A stretch of DNA of 64,000 nucleotides from Cynocephalus volans (Eukaryota; Chordata; Mammalia; Dermoptera; Cynocephalidae): positions 31,610,293 through 31,674,292 of the forward strand of contig NC_084469.1 of the NCBI RefSeq assembly GCF_027409185.1, in the 5' to 3' direction. The notes under the pieces were generated by a model that searched no databases, had not been told where the DNA came from, and saw only the letters and a program-made list of their open reading frames with translations. Positions 22,759 to 34,902 of the stretch are shown here, one piece after another. Position 1 is the first letter of the stretch; each line of letters begins with the position of its first letter. A program made the translations under genes and the position numbers.

Positions 22759-22934
22759 ATAGGGGGCTGGCCCGTAGCTCACTCAGGAGAGTGCGGTGCT
22801 GATAACACCAAGGCCACGAGTTCGGATCCTATACAGGGATGGCCAGTTAGCTTACTGGCTGAGCGTGGTGCTGACAACACCAAGTCAAGGGTTAAGATCC
22901 TCTTACTGGTCATCTTTAAAATCTTTAAAAAAAA
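22759..22934 (+). repeat. CYN SINE dimer with target duplication
   Basis: GGGGGCTGGCCCGTAGCTCA start, second unit ends TACTGGTCATCTTTAAAATC. Flanked by AAAAAATAGCTTTA (22745-22758 and 22935-22948). This site is also the left target duplication of the L1 that follows. Confidence 0.92.
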
Positions 22935-23204
22935 AAAAAATAGCTTTATTGAGTTACAAAATGTCTCCCAACAAAGAAAACTCCAAGACCAAATGGCTTC
23001 ACTGCCAAATTCTACCAAACATTTAAAGAAGAACTAATACAATTCTTCTCAAACTCTTCTGAAAAATTGAAAAGGAGGGAATACTTCCAAACTCATTCTA
23101 TGAGGCCAGCATTATCCTTATACCAAAACTGGAAAAAGACACAACAGAAAAAGAAAACTACAGAACAATACCTGATCAACATAAATGCAAAAATCCTCAA
23201 TAAA

Positions 23205-23358
23205 GGGCCGGCCCTGTGGCGCACTCAGGAGAGTGCGGTGCTGGGAGCACAGCAGTACTCCCGTCGCGGGTTTGGATCCTATATAAGGATGGCTGGTGCG
23301 CTCACTGGCTGAGCACGGTGCGGCCGGTCGCAAAAAGACAAAAAAAAAAAAAAAAAAA
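23205..23358 (+). repeat. GC-rich CYN-type SINE with target duplication
   Basis: GGGCCGGCCCTGTGGCGCAC, GGGAGCACAGCAGTACTCCC, end GCGGCCGGTCGCAAAAAGAC(A)n. AAATCCTCAATAAA lies at 23191-23204 and again at 23359-23372. Confidence 0.93.
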
Positions 23359-23736
23359 AAATCCTCAATAAAATATAAGCGAACCAAATCCAACAACACA
23401 TTAAAAAGATCATTTACCATGATCAAGTGAGATTCATCCCAGGCATGCAAGGATGGTTCATCATACACAAGACAGTAAATGTAATACATCACAGCACCAG
23501 AATGTATGAAAAAAACCATAGAATCATTCCAATAGACACAAAAACAGCATTTGACAAAATCCAGTTCTCCTTTATGATAAAAACACTCAACATAAATCTT
23601 CATAGGGTATATATTAAAAAAAGTAAAAATACTCAACAAATTAGGTATAGAAGGAATGGACTTCAACACGATAAAGGCCACATACAACAAAGTCACTCTT
23701 TTCCTTCAGTGCACTACCTTAGATCCTGGTGTCACC

Positions 23737-24436
23737 ATGGGCTGCCACCCTGGCCAGTGTGACCAGTATTGAAAGAACAAGCCATCCCCAAAGTCTTGCT
23801 TCTACCGAGCTGCCCTGATGAGCTCGGGCGGAAGAAGGCAAAGCTCTGTTGGGAGAAGTTTCCTCTGTGTGGCCACATGGTGTTAAATGAATATGAGCAG
23901 CTCTCTTCTGAAGCCCTGGAGGCTGCCCATATTTGTGCCAACAAGTACACAGTAAAAAGTTCTGGCAAAGATGGCTTTCATATCTGAGTGCAGCTCCACC
24001 CCTTCCACATCATCCGTATCAAGAAAATGTCCTGTGCTGGGGCTGACAGGCTCCAGATGGATATGTGGTGTGCTTTTGGAAAGCCCGAGGGCACAGTGGT
24101 TCACAGTGGCCAAGTCATCATGTCCATTTGCACCAAGCTACAGAACAAGGAGCATATGATGGAGGCCCTCAACAGGGCTAAATTCAAGTTCTCTGGCCGC
24201 CAGAAGATCTACATCTGAAAGAAGGGGGCTTTACCAAGTTTAATGAAGGTGAGTTTAAAGATATGGTTGCTGAGAAGTGGCTCATCCTGGATGGTTGTGG
24301 GGTTAAATACATCCCCAGCTGTGGCCCCGTGGACAAGTGGCAGGCCCTGCACTCATGAAGGCTTTCATTGTGCTGCCCCCTCTTTACTCACACCTGCTAA
24401 TAAATCCTACCTCCTGTCAAACAAAACAAAACAAAC
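23737..24436 (+). pseudogene. RPL10: RPL10 processed pseudogene
   Basis: Intronless copy of ribosomal protein L10 (60S subunit). ATG 23737 ([10 protein letters not shown], where the family has MGRRPARCYR), then an in-frame TGA after QY. Recognisable blocks in shifting frames: LGRKKAK and [67 protein letters not shown]. It ends at TGA 24356, then an AATAAA near 24400 and an A-rich tail. Several stops and indels make it non-coding. It lies within ORF2 of a + strand L1; a possible short target duplication (ACAACAAA) flanks it. Confidence 0.92.
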
Positions 24437-25170
24437 CTACAACACAACAAACCCACAGCAAACATCATACTAAAGGGACAAAATTAGAAGGCTTTACTTC
24501 TAAGATCTGGAACAAGACACAGATGCCCACTCTCCCCACTCTTATTCAACATAGTACTGGAAGTTCTAGTCAGTGCAATAAGGCAAAAGAAAGCAATAAA
24601 GGGCATCCAGATTGGAAAGGAAGAAGTCACACCATCCTTATTTACAGATGACATGATCATATACATAGAAAACCCTAAAGATGCCACCAAAAAATTACTA
24701 GAACTGATAAATGAATTCAGTAAAAGGGGCAAAATACAAAAATCAACACACAAAAATCAATAGTGTTCTTATACTCCAATAATGAAATATGTGAAGACAA
24801 AGTTAAGAAAGTGATCCCATTCATAATAGCTACCAAAAAAATGTAATACCTAGGAGTAAATTTCACCAAAGAGGTGAAAGACCTCTACAATGAAAACTAT
24901 AAAACACTGGTGAAAGAAACTGAAGACACAAATAAATGGAAAGATATCGCATGTTCATGGGTTGGAAGAATTAATGTCATCAAAATGTCCATATTACCTA
25001 AAGCAACCTATAGATTCAGTGAAATACCTATCAAAATACCAATGACATTCTTCATCATAATAGAAAAAACGATCTTAAAATTTGTATGGAAACACAAAAG
25101 ACCCTGTATAGCCAGAGCAATCTTAAAGAACAAAATTGGAGGCATCACACTACCTGACTTCAAAGCTATA

Positions 25171-25608
25171 AATCTATAGTATACAATAGCCAAGAATTGG
25201 AACCAGCCCAAATGTCCATCATGTGATGAGTGGATAAGGAAACTGTGGTATATCTGCACAATGGAATACTACTCTGCTACAAAAAAGAATGAAATACTAC
25301 CATTCATAACAACATAGATGGACTTAGAGAAAATTATATTAAGTGAAACAAGTCAGGCACAGAAAGAGAAATACCGCATGTTCTCACTTATTTGTGGGAG
25401 CTATAAATAAATAAATAAATAAATATACAAATAAATAAAGGGTGGTGGTGGGGGGAAGAAGACACAACAATCACAACAATTCCTTGAACTTGTTAAGACA
25501 AGTGAAAAGATATGATGTAGATTAGGGGGGGGAGAGGAATGGGTAAAGGGGCATGAAAATCAACTACAATGTATATTGAGAAGTTACAATAAAAAATAAA
25601 ATTAAAAT
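25171..25608 (+). repeat. L1 3' fragment nested in L1
   Basis: AATGTCCATCATGTGATGAG to the end CAATAAAAAATAAAATTAAA, 438 bp, flanked by AAAGCTATA (25162-25170, 25609-25617). It contains (AAAT)n and a G-rich block and differs from the host L1's 3' end, so it is another, probably younger, subfamily. Confidence 0.82.
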
Positions 25609-27232
25609 AAAGCTATAGTAACCAAAACAGCGTGATACTGCCATAAAAATGACAAATAGACGAATGGAACAGCATAGAGAGCCCCAAAATAAACCTATGC
25701 ATTTACAGCCAACTAATTTTCAACAAAAGTGCCAAAAATATGCACTGGGGAAAGGACAGCCTCTTTAATAAATGGTGCTGGAAGAACTGGATATCCACAT
25801 GCAGATTGAAACTAGACCCTTATCTTTCACCATGTACAACAATCAAGTCAAAATGGATTAAAGACCTAAATTTAAGACCCCAAACTATGAAACTACTAGA
25901 AGAAAACATAGGGGACATGCTACATGAAATGGGAGTGGGCAGAGCTTTTTGAACAAGACTACAAAGGCACAGGTAACTAAAGCAAAGATAGACAAATGGG
26001 ACTACATCATGCTACAAAGCTCCTACACAGCAAGGAACACTATCAACGAAGTGAAGAGACAACCTACAGAATGGAATAAAGTGTTTGGAAATTACACAAC
26101 AGACAAGGGACTAATATCCAGAATATATGAGGAACCGAAACAACTCAACAGCAAAAAAACAAATAACCCAATTTAAAAATGGGCAAAGAACCGAAACAGA
26201 CATTTCTCAAAAGAAGACATGCAAATGGCCAACAGCCATATTAAAAAATGCATCATTAATCATCAGGGAAATACAAACTAAAACCACAATGAGTTATCAT
26301 CTCATTCCAGTTAGAATGGCTATTATCCGCAAGAGAGAAAATATCAAATGCTGGTGAGGATGTGGACAAAAGGAACCCTCCTACATTGTCGGTGGGAACG
26401 TAAATTAGTACAGCCATTGTGGAAAACAGTGTGGAGGTTCCTCAGAGAACTAAAAATAGATTGACCTTACAACCCAGCTATCCTATTACTGGATATATAC
26501 TCAAAGGAAGTGAAATCAATATGTTGACAAGACATCTGCACTCGCATGTTCATTGCAGCACTATTAACAGTAGCCAAGAGAGAGAATCAAGCCATCAGTG
26601 GATGAATGGATAAAAACTGTGGTATGTGTACACGATGGAATACTATTCAGCTATAAAAAATGAAATACTGTCATTTGCAGCAACGTGGATGGAACTGGAA
26701 ACCATCACGTTAAGTGAAGTAAGCCAGGCACAGAAAGACAAATACAGCATGACCTCACTCATATGTGGAATCTAAAAAAAAAAAAAAAAAGGTGGTTCTT
26801 TTTTTTTAGTAGAAGAATGGTTACCAGAGGCCGGAAGGGGAGTGGAGGAGAGAGGAATTGGTGGACTAACAGGTACAAAAGTGAATCATTGCACATTGCA
26901 CATGTATTGAAACACCACGCTGTACTCCAGAAACACGTACAATTTTAAAAAGTGTAAAAAAAAATAGCTTTATTGATATAATTCACATACCACACAGTTC
27001 ACCCACTTAAAATGTACAATTCAATGGTTTTTTATGTCCACAGATATGTGCAACCATGCCCACAATACATTTTAGAACATTTTCATCACCTCAAAAAGAG
27101 ACATTGTAACCTTTAGCTATCATCTTCCTATCTCCCCGTACCCCCAAATGCCAGCTATAAGCAACCACTAACTCTCTGTCTCTTTAGGTTCCCTTATTTT
27201 TGACATTCCATCCAAACTAAATCATATAATAT

Positions 27233-27326
27233 TTATTTATTTATTTAAATTTTATTTTGTCGATATACATTGTAACTGATTATTGCTCCCCATCACCAAA
27301 ACCTCCCTCCCTTCTCCCTCCCCCCC
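27233..27326 (-). repeat. 94-bp 5'-truncated L1 insertion
   Basis: Flanked by CTAAATCATATAATAT at 27217-27232 and 27327-27342. The insert (TCGATATACATTGTAACTGA ... CCCTCCCCCC) resembles the reverse of the end of the L1 fragment at 25171-25608. Confidence 0.82.
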
Positions 27327-27389
27327 CTAAATCATATAATATATGTTCTTTTGTGACTACCTTCTTTCACTAGGTTCACCCACATTTTA

Positions 27390-28872
27390 CTTTTTCATTT
27401 TTAAATTTTTAATTAATTAATTAATTTTTATTTTTAATTATTTTATTTATTGAATCAAAATTGATTATACATATTTTTTGGGTTCAACACTGAGATATGT
27501 TGATCAAATCAATATTACTAGCATATACATTGTTACAGATCATAATTATTATTTATGCCCCTTGTCCAATCTCTCCCCCTCCCCCTCCCTCCCCCTTCTC
27601 CTCTAATTACCCTAGATTTCTTCTCTCCTTCTGAAAGAATAATGGTTGCTCTGTTAATTTGTTGCCTAGATGATCTGTCCAATGCTGAGAGGTGTGATCA
27701 TGTCCCCCAATATTATCACACAGCAGATGCTTCTTCTGTCACTCTGGAATGGGCTTTGTGGAGAGAGACGTCCTCTTCTTTTCTCTGGTCTCTGCTGGTG
27801 ACTCCTTGTGTCAGTGCACTCAAGTGGTTGGCAGACCATCTGCGTTGTGGTTGTGGCAATCAGCCACTTTTGCAGCAGCCGCGGTTATTGTGGTGGCTGT
27901 GGTGGGCCCCCCACATGGAGGTGATGTTTTTGGCATGCTCCTTGGAGCTGGCGGTTTGCCTGGAAGTGGGAGTGGGGTCCGGTCCCTGGCTCCAAGCTTC
28001 CAGTTCCCAGGCAGGCCCCAAGGTGCTGGTGGTGTGCCTGGGCTGAACTAATATTTGTCCTTTGCTTCTAACACGGGGGAACTTCCTGTGGGAACCAGTA
28101 CTTGAGCTGTGTGGTTGTTTAAATTGCTACTTTGCTTCTGTTTTCCTAGGAAAGGCTTTTTGTGCAGCTCAGGGTTTAATGGTTGACCTTATAGGTACTT
28201 CCAGCTCTCCCGAGACCCAGTGGATCTGTGTTGTGTAGAATCTCTGATCTGGGCCTGAGTTTTTTCATCAAACTGCACCCCATGCAATTCTGCATTCCTG
28301 ACCAGTCTCCTCTGAGTGGTCCTGCACTGATTGGGGGATGGATTGGCTGTCCTTGCTGTGTCCCAGTGTTCTCCCGGTGGGCCTGTCTCCCCCACCACCC
28401 ATGCTGCAAACACTTCCCATGGGACAGGCCCTGCACCGGTCCCTTGCGATGACTCACCAGCCTCTGAAAGGCTCCCTTTTTTCAGTTGTTCTGGCTCCTC
28501 GCTCCTGCGTGGGTCCACGGGAGCCCTATTAGTGGTCTTGCTGTCCTGGGGGCCCCCAAGGCCCTCTTCTCTGCTGCAACCTCCAAGAAATTCCATGTGA
28601 AGGGCACAGCTGCGGCTTCTGCCAGCTCCTGCTCCATGAGCTCAGCAGCTCCAGCATCAAAGTGACTGTGGCCCGAAATGCTCAGAGCAGTTTTTTCTTT
28701 CTCTCATTGTGGTTTCTCCCCGCTTCATGAAGTCCGTAGGTCTCTCCTCCTCTTCACCTGAGCTCCAGAGGCCCCAACTTGGCTGATATTACATTTTTAT
28801 AGTTGTAAATTGGTTGATTTGTGGGAGAGAGTGACGCTGTGGACTGTCTATTCTGCCATCTTGAGCAGAACA
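27390..28872 (-). mobile_element. 1.48-kb L1-like element without ORF1/ORF2 (element B)
   Basis: Read on the minus strand it begins near TTCTGCTCAAGATGGCAGAA, the usual kind of L1 5' end, and finishes with a 3' region homologous to element A (10379-11066) and a long AT-rich tail (27455-27390). Near-identical direct repeats TTCAYCCACATTTTA flank it (27375-27389, 28873-28887; one mismatch). Between the ends there is no ORF1 or ORF2. The longest sense frame is 135 codons (28596-28189), hydrophilic (PRRSEEPEQLKKGSLSEAGE), without a domain I know. Either an internally deleted L1 or a distinct non-autonomous element using L1 machinery. Confidence 0.72.
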
Positions 28873-29295
28873 TTCATCCACATTTTAGCATGTATCAGTA
28901 CTTCATTCCTTTTTTTATTGTTGAATAATATTCCATTGCATGTATATACCACATTTGTTTATCCATTTGCTCACTGATGGACATTTGGGTTGTTTCCACC
29001 TTTTGGCTATTATGAATAATGCTGCTATGAATATTAAAGTACAAGTTTTGTGTGGTCATATATTTTCATTTTTCTTGGGTATATACCTAAGAATAGAATT
29101 GAGGGGTTATATGATAACTCTACATTTGAAGAACTAATCATTTGAAGAACTGCCAGACCATTTTCCAAAGCCACTGCACCATTTAATATTTCCACCAGTA
29201 GTGCACAAGAGTTCCAATTTCTCTTCCCCAACACTTATTATTATTTGCCTTTTGATTCTAGCCATCTTGGTGAGTGTAAAGTGGTATCTCATTGT

Positions 29296-29518
29296 GGTTG
29301 TCTTAGTTTGTTTTGTGCTTCTATAACAGAATACCACAGACTGGGTCATTTATAAAGAACAGGAATTTATTTCTCACAGTTCTGGAGGCTGGGAAGTCAA
29401 AGATCAAGGCACTGGCAGGTTGGAATTCTGTTTCCGAATTGGCACCTTGTTGCTGCATCCTGCAGAGAGGAGGAGCACTGTGTTCTCACTTGGCAGGACC
29501 CACTCCAACAAGTCCCCC
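29296..29518 (-). repeat. MaLR LTR fragment (THE1/MST-like)
   Basis: TGTCTTAGTTTGTTTTGTGC, ATTTCTCACAGTTCTGGAGG and GGGAAGTCAAAGATCAAGGC are THE1/MST wording in reverse. Cut short, then a SINE follows directly. Confidence 0.78.
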
Positions 29519-29618
29519 TCCCCCCTTTTTTGTTAGCTGGCCCTTACAGGTATCTGAACCCTTGACTTTAGTGTTATCAGCATCATGCTCTAACCAAGTA
29601 AGTTAACGGACCAGCCTG
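29519..29618 (-). repeat. CYN SINE monomer
   Basis: C/T-rich tail, TTAGCTGGCCCTTACAGGTA, ends ACGGACCAGCC. Confidence 0.85.
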
Positions 29619-30281
29619 ATGATGTCCAATTTATCTATTTTTAAATTTTCTTGTTCATGCTTTTGGTGTCATATCTAAGAATCCTTTTCCAAGTCCAAAG
29701 TCATGAAGATTTACCCCTATGTTTTCTTCTAAGAGTTTTATAGCTTTAGCTCTTAAATTTAGATCTATGAGCCATTGTGAGTGAAATTTTGTATATGCTG
29801 TGATGTATACAATCAGGCTCTAATTTCATTCTTTTGCATGTGGCTATCCAGTTGTCCCAGAACCATTTATTGAAAAGACTATTCTTGCCCCATTGAATGG
29901 TCTTGGCACCTTATGGGTTTATTTCTGGATTCCTAATTCTATTTCATTTATCTATATATCTGTACTTGTGCCAGTCTTGATTATCATTACCTTGTGGTAA
30001 ATTTTGAAGTTGGGAAGTGTGAGTTCTATTTTGTTCTTTTTCAGGATTGTTTTGGCTATTCAGGGTCCCTTTAAATTCCATACGAATTTTAGAATCAGCT
30101 TGTTAATTTCTACCAAGCGTTCAGCTGAAATTCTGATAGGAATTGCATTGATCTGTAGATCAGTTTGGGGAGTATTGCCATCCGAAGAATGTAAAATCTT
30201 CTGATTTAACAGGAATGTTTTCCCACTTATTTAGATCTTTTTTAATGTCTTTCAACAATGTTTTGCAGGTTTTTGTGGGTT

Positions 30282-30342
30282 TTTCTTTTTGTTTTGGTGG
30301 CTGGCTGGTACAGGGTTTGAACCCTGAACCTTGGTGTTTATT
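30282..30342 (-). repeat. CYN SINE fragment
   Basis: TTTTGGTGGCTGGCTGGTAC and AACCCTGAACCTTGGTGTT; only the 3' half of the unit. Confidence 0.78.
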
Positions 30343-31035
30343 TTGTAGTTTTTAGAGTATACGTTTTGAACTTTTTCTGTTAAATTTATTCCTAAGTATT
30401 CTTTCTGGTGCTCTTGTGAATAGAATTGTTTTCTTAATTTCATTTTTGGATTCTTTATTGCAAGCGTATAGAAATCCAATTTATTTTCATGTATTGATCT
30501 TGTACTCTGCAACCTTGCTGAGCTCATTTATTAGTTCTAAAATAATCTTTCACTGAATTCCTTAGGATTTTTTATACATGATCATGTCACCAGTGAATAG
30601 TTTTGCTTCTTGCTTTTCAATCTGGGTACCTTTTATTTTTTTTTCTTGCCTAATTGCCCTGGCTAGAATCTCCAGTACAATATTGAACAGAAATGGTAGG
30701 AGCAGAAATCCTTATCTTATTCCTATCTTAGGGGGAAAGCATTCAGTCTTTCACTATTAGGTATGTTAGCAGTGGGTTTTTCATAAATGCCTTGTATCAG
30801 GTTGAGGAAATTCCTTTCTATTCATAGTCTGAGTGTTTTGACACCATGAAAGCCTATTGGGTTTGTCAAATTCTTTTTCTGCATTTATTGAGATGATCAT
30901 GTGATTTTTTTTTTTTTTAAATTTTATTGATGTGATATACTACATTAATTGATTTTCAGATATTAAACCAATCTGGCTTCCCTGGAATAAATACCACTTG
31001 GTCATGGTATATAATTCTTATAATGATAAAATTAT

Positions 31036-31100
31036 CATTATTGTTTTAAGTTACTAAATGTTGGGGTAATTTGCTAAGCAGCAGTAAGTAACCAGTTCAA
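31036..31100 (+). repeat. MLT1-like LTR end fragment
   Basis: GTTTTAAGTTACTAAATGTT and GGGGTAATTTGCTAAGCAGC match the 3' end of MLT1-type LTRs. The rest of the element is not visible. Confidence 0.6.
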
Positions 31101-32750
31101 GCTGCCTGTTATAGGGCCACAGGCACCTCTTTGCTTCCTTAGCTCCTGGGGGCAGGGGGTGGGGTTGGGTATAGCCAAGAGGGGGCAGATACTTTCTCAG
31201 GGGCCTGCACTTTTAGGCAGCTGCGAGGGCCTCTCCTCACCAGTGGCTGGATGATGGGGAAGTCTCACACGGAGCTGGGGGCCAGGGACTCCCTCTTTTC
31301 TCTGGTGATGTGGGTGCTATAGCGGGAGCAAGGGTACGTGGAGGCAGAGCTGGGACTACAACCTGAGCCTCATGTCCCCTGGGTCTCCAAATTCTTTCAT
31401 TGGAAGAGAGGACTCAAACTTGAGCCTCAGCTATATCCTCCTGTGACTTTCACTTATGTTTAGGTACATGTGGAAGACAGGTCTATTTGCATGAAAGTCT
31501 AGGTTGCCTTCTGGAAAATAAGCCACCTAGAATAAAGACAGAGTCAGGCCTTCAGCCTTGGTTGGAGCAAACTTCCCATGATGGAGGGCAGAGTGATGCC
31601 ATGTACAGCTCCAGCCCATCGCTCAGGTTGTCCTCTGACCCTTAGCCCCCAGTCCAAGCCAAAGGGGGACAGGACTGTGAATGCCACTACAGGAATGGCT
31701 TCCCTAGATCCCCGAGAGACACTGGAAACCCCACAGAGAGATGCCCCTGTATACAGAGAGCTCCAGGGACCGTGCACTTGAGAGGGTATTCTGTGCACAT
31801 GCAAGACTCCTTCTGCACAGTCCCAGAAGTATGTGGGGTCATATTTTGAAAAGGGGACAGACTTCTACCTATTTTACCGATGTAGGCTAGAGTGACAGAA
31901 ATACCTTTGCTGAAACAGAGGGCCTACTATTATTCCCAGGCTGGTGTGGCTGGTGGCCTGAGAAGCTGGATTCATTCACATGTTCAGAACACCTGTTCCG
32001 TCATCCCTCCTCTGGTCAAGGCCTGGGTCAGACTCTGGGGAGGCAGAAAGGGCTAACACCTCAAGGGACTCACTGACCAGTGGAGGAGACAGAAAATCCC
32101 AATAATGAGCAGTAAGCATCACAATAAAGATAAGCACTTAGCCATGCCTGGAGGCTTCCTGGAGGAGGTGATGAGTGGAGTCTGCACTGGTAGGAGGTGG
32201 CATCAGGAGCCCATGGGGAGGTGTTGAAAGCTCAAGGGCAGTGAGAGCTGGGGATGGAGGGAGTTTGAAGCATTCTCTTCCTCCTTATTCATCATCTCTG
32301 CCCACTTCCTCCTTCCCTCTCCCTTTCTCCCTTGCTTCTCTTTTTCCATCTTCCCAGCCTCCCCCACCCCAACCTCTGTGTCCAGTCCTTGCCCATCACT
32401 CACCAGGACTAGGTCCCTATTAACTGATGGTCCCTGTATTTATAGATTCCAAGGGAAAGGAGGAATTTTCAAAACTGCTATCAAATCAGGAGAGCACAGG
32501 CGAAGAGGGGGAGTGGACCTTTGCAGGCACAAGTTCCTGACACCATGGGGCACCTGAAGTTATGACCCCTGCAGGCAGGTGGAGTCATATTCGTATTTTG
32601 TTTTGTTTCATAGCATTATTTTTTCTGATTATAAAATCTATACCTGCCACTAATTTTCTTATAAATATTATTACTATTAATATTTCCTTATAAGTATTGT
32701 TATTATTAATATTACACAAGCAATGCACTGCAGAAAGATTAGTATACACA
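31101..32750. other. mostly non-repetitive intergenic stretch
   Basis: L2-like text near 31975-32170 (CCAGTGGAGGAGACAGAAAA) is the only family hint. Pyrimidine-rich block at 32270-32400. Short frames on both strands show nothing recognisable. Confidence 0.4.
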
Positions 32751-32754
32751 AATA

Positions 32755-33120
32755 AGACAGGGAGGTAGTATAGCAAAGAGGATAGGAGCACAGAGTTCAG
32801 AGCCAGATGGGGCCATTACTTAGCCTCTTTGTTTTTTTTTTTTTTTATAAAGATGACTGGTAAGGGGATCTTAACCCTTGTCTTGGTGTTGTCAGCACCA
32901 CGCTCCACTATTGAGCTAACCAGTCATCCCTATATAGGATCCGAACCCGTGGCCTTGGTGTTATCAGCACCGCACTCTCCCGAGTGAGCCACAGGCCAGC
33001 CCTACTTAGCCTCTTTGTGCCTCAGTTTCCTCATCTAAAAAGTGGGTGTAATTATCATACCCGATTCACAGATGTCCAGCACATGGTAAGTGATATGTTA
33101 GTATTTGCTATTATTATTAC
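32755..33120 (+). repeat. MIR SINE split by a CYN dimer
   Basis: GAGTTCAGAGCCAGATGGGG then, after the insert, CTTTGTGCCTCAGTTTCCTC and GGGTGTAATTATCATACCC, the MIR core and 3' part. Confidence 0.8.
32833..33002 (-). repeat. CYN SINE dimer with target duplication
   Basis: Reverse-complement dimer (T-run, AAAGATGACTGGTAAGGGGA ... AGTGAGCCACAGGCCAGCCC). Exact 16-bp duplication TACTTAGCCTCTTTGT at 32817-32832 and 33003-33018 lies in the MIR. Confidence 0.94.
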
Positions 33121-34069
33121 TGAAAAGTAAAGAAAGAAAAAAGAAAAAAAGAAAAAAATTAACGATAATTTTATGAGCCTTAGATAAGTACTGCTAACCT
33201 TTTAGGATATACAGTACCCTTTTACACTTTTGCTGTGTGTATGTACTACATAGATATGGTCAGTTCTACAACTTGGTATACAATAGGGTCACAACTCTTA
33301 TTTTTCCAATTAATTGCTCATGCCTGCATATGCCTTATTAGCAAGAAACCCGGGATCCTGAGACCACCCTGAATTATCCAGAAACTTTGGGGGCTTACAG
33401 CATCCCTGGAATAATTGCTTCTCATGACTGCTATTGCTTCTCATGACCACATGGTGTCGCTCTTGAAGCCAGGTCCTTACCAGTCCACATGACATGCTGG
33501 TGAATGATGCATTTTGGAAAAACATGCTAAGCTCAGTTACGGGGGTCCCAGGCTTGAGATCCCAAGCTCGCAGTTCTCAGTGTTCAGCAGCCTCTCTTTT
33601 CTGTACAATGCCTGCTAGCTAGGACACCTGCTAGCTTCAGGAGCCCTGGGTTAGAACAGCTTCTGGCATCTGCCACCTCCTAGATCTAAAACCTCAAATT
33701 TTCCTTTCCTCCTTCAGAATCCTCACCAGGAGCTTGTTTAAACTCTCCAAACATAAAGGGTCACATTACAACTCCTTTTCCTGGGAATGTGGTTTCCATT
33801 CACTCTTCTAGGGGAGATGACCCTCTCAGGCTCCCAGGTGGACATCTGCTCACCAATGGCCACTTTCCCCTTCCTCCTGGCAGACAGGGGCGGTCTCCTG
33901 TGGTGCCCTCCTTCCCACCTTCTCTTGCAATCCTAGCCAATAGCCCCTGAGGAAATGACAGCTGGGAGATTTCTAGGAAAGATTTTCCTCCCTGACAAAC
34001 ACACATGAACACATTTCAGAAGAAACCTTCTTCCTTCTTATACTTAAGATGACAAGCCTCGGGATAGAG
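33121..34069. other. intergenic, nothing recognised
   Basis: A-rich start, then moderate-GC sequence without a repeat family or gene I can name. Confidence 0.35.
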
Positions 34070-34556
34070 GCTGTGGTAGCCAAACTCCGAGATGATCTCC
34101 AAGGAGCTTTGCCTGCTGGTATTCATGCCCTGTGTAGTCCCCTCCCACAATGAATCAGGGTTGGCCTGTGTGACCAATAGAACACAGCAGAATACAGACT
34201 TAGAAGGCCAGGTCATGAGAGATGTTGCAGTTTCTGCCTTGGTCCCTATGGGATCGCTGCCTCTGGGAGGACACCCAAGCAGTCCTGTGGAGGGGCCATG
34301 TGGAGAGGAACCAACAGCCAGCAGTAGCTTGCCAGCCACTGAGGGATCTACTCTGGAAATGGAACCCCCAGCCCCTGTCAAGCCTCCAGATGACTGCAGC
34401 CCTCACTGCACTGATGGGAGAGACCCCGAGCCATAGCCATCTGTCGGAGCTGCTTCCAAATTCCCCACCCACTGAAACCACAAGAGATAAATAACTCCTG
34501 TTGTTCAAAACCATAAGTTTTGGGGGGATTTGTTGTACAGCAATAGATAATTACTC
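34070..34556 (+). repeat. MLT1-like MaLR LTR
   Basis: CTCCGAGATGATCTCCAAGG start; GCCTCCAGATGACTGCAGCC and TTTGTTGTACAGCAATAGAT near the end. Nearly complete and the same family as 20896-22744. Confidence 0.78.
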
Positions 34557-34902
34557 AAAGGCCATTATACAGATTTTGGAGATGAAAGACAGAAAACACT
34601 GGAGTCTTTGATGATGTCATGGTGCCGCTAAGTTAAACAACCTTGAAACTGCCTACTTCCTGACTTTTTTTTTTATTTTTGGGGCTGGCTGGTTCCTGAC
34701 TTTATGTGAAATAATTAATGTCCTTAGCTGCTATTGGGTCTGCTGTTACTTACAGCCAAAAGTGTCCTTATTGATCCATCCTCTAAAAGAAGACTCTCGG
34801 GATTTCTGGAGATTGATTCCTGGGTGATTTCCTCTCACCTTTTATTCTGTGAACTTGGAAATGGCTTTTGTTAAAAGAAAAAAAAAAAAAAAAAGGGACA
34901 CA

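Larger units (their letters stand above)
22953..26964 (+). repeat. 5'-truncated L1 with nested insertions
   Basis: Begins inside ORF2 (AATGGCTTCACTGCCAAATT) and runs to a 3' end near 26946 (CCAGAAACACGTACAATTTT). TAGCTTTATTGA lies at 22941-22952 and 26965-26976, its target duplication. ORF2 pieces include 24874-25179 ([20 protein letters not shown]). Contains a SINE, the RPL10 copy and a second L1 fragment; no intact ORF. Confidence 0.88.
26965..31020 (-). repeat. antisense L1 with nested insertions
   Basis: Reverse complement of an L1 3' half: ATTCACATACCACACAGTTC, GTATCAGTACTTCATTCC, GGGTATATACCTAAGAATAG, later CTTGCCTAATTGCCCTGGCT and AGATGATCATGTGATTTTTT. Broken by the two L1-like insertions, a MaLR fragment and two SINEs. 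Confidence 0.85.

Noticed and set aside
23737-24358. functional RPL10 copy
   Set aside because: In-frame stop within the first dozen codons and several indels.
22953-26964. retrotransposition-competent L1
   Set aside because: 5'-truncated, with many stops and nested insertions; no ORF1.
34667-34694. SINE insertion with TTCCTGAC duplication
   Set aside because: T-run followed by GGGGCTGGCTGG has tail and body in conflicting orientation; too short to call.
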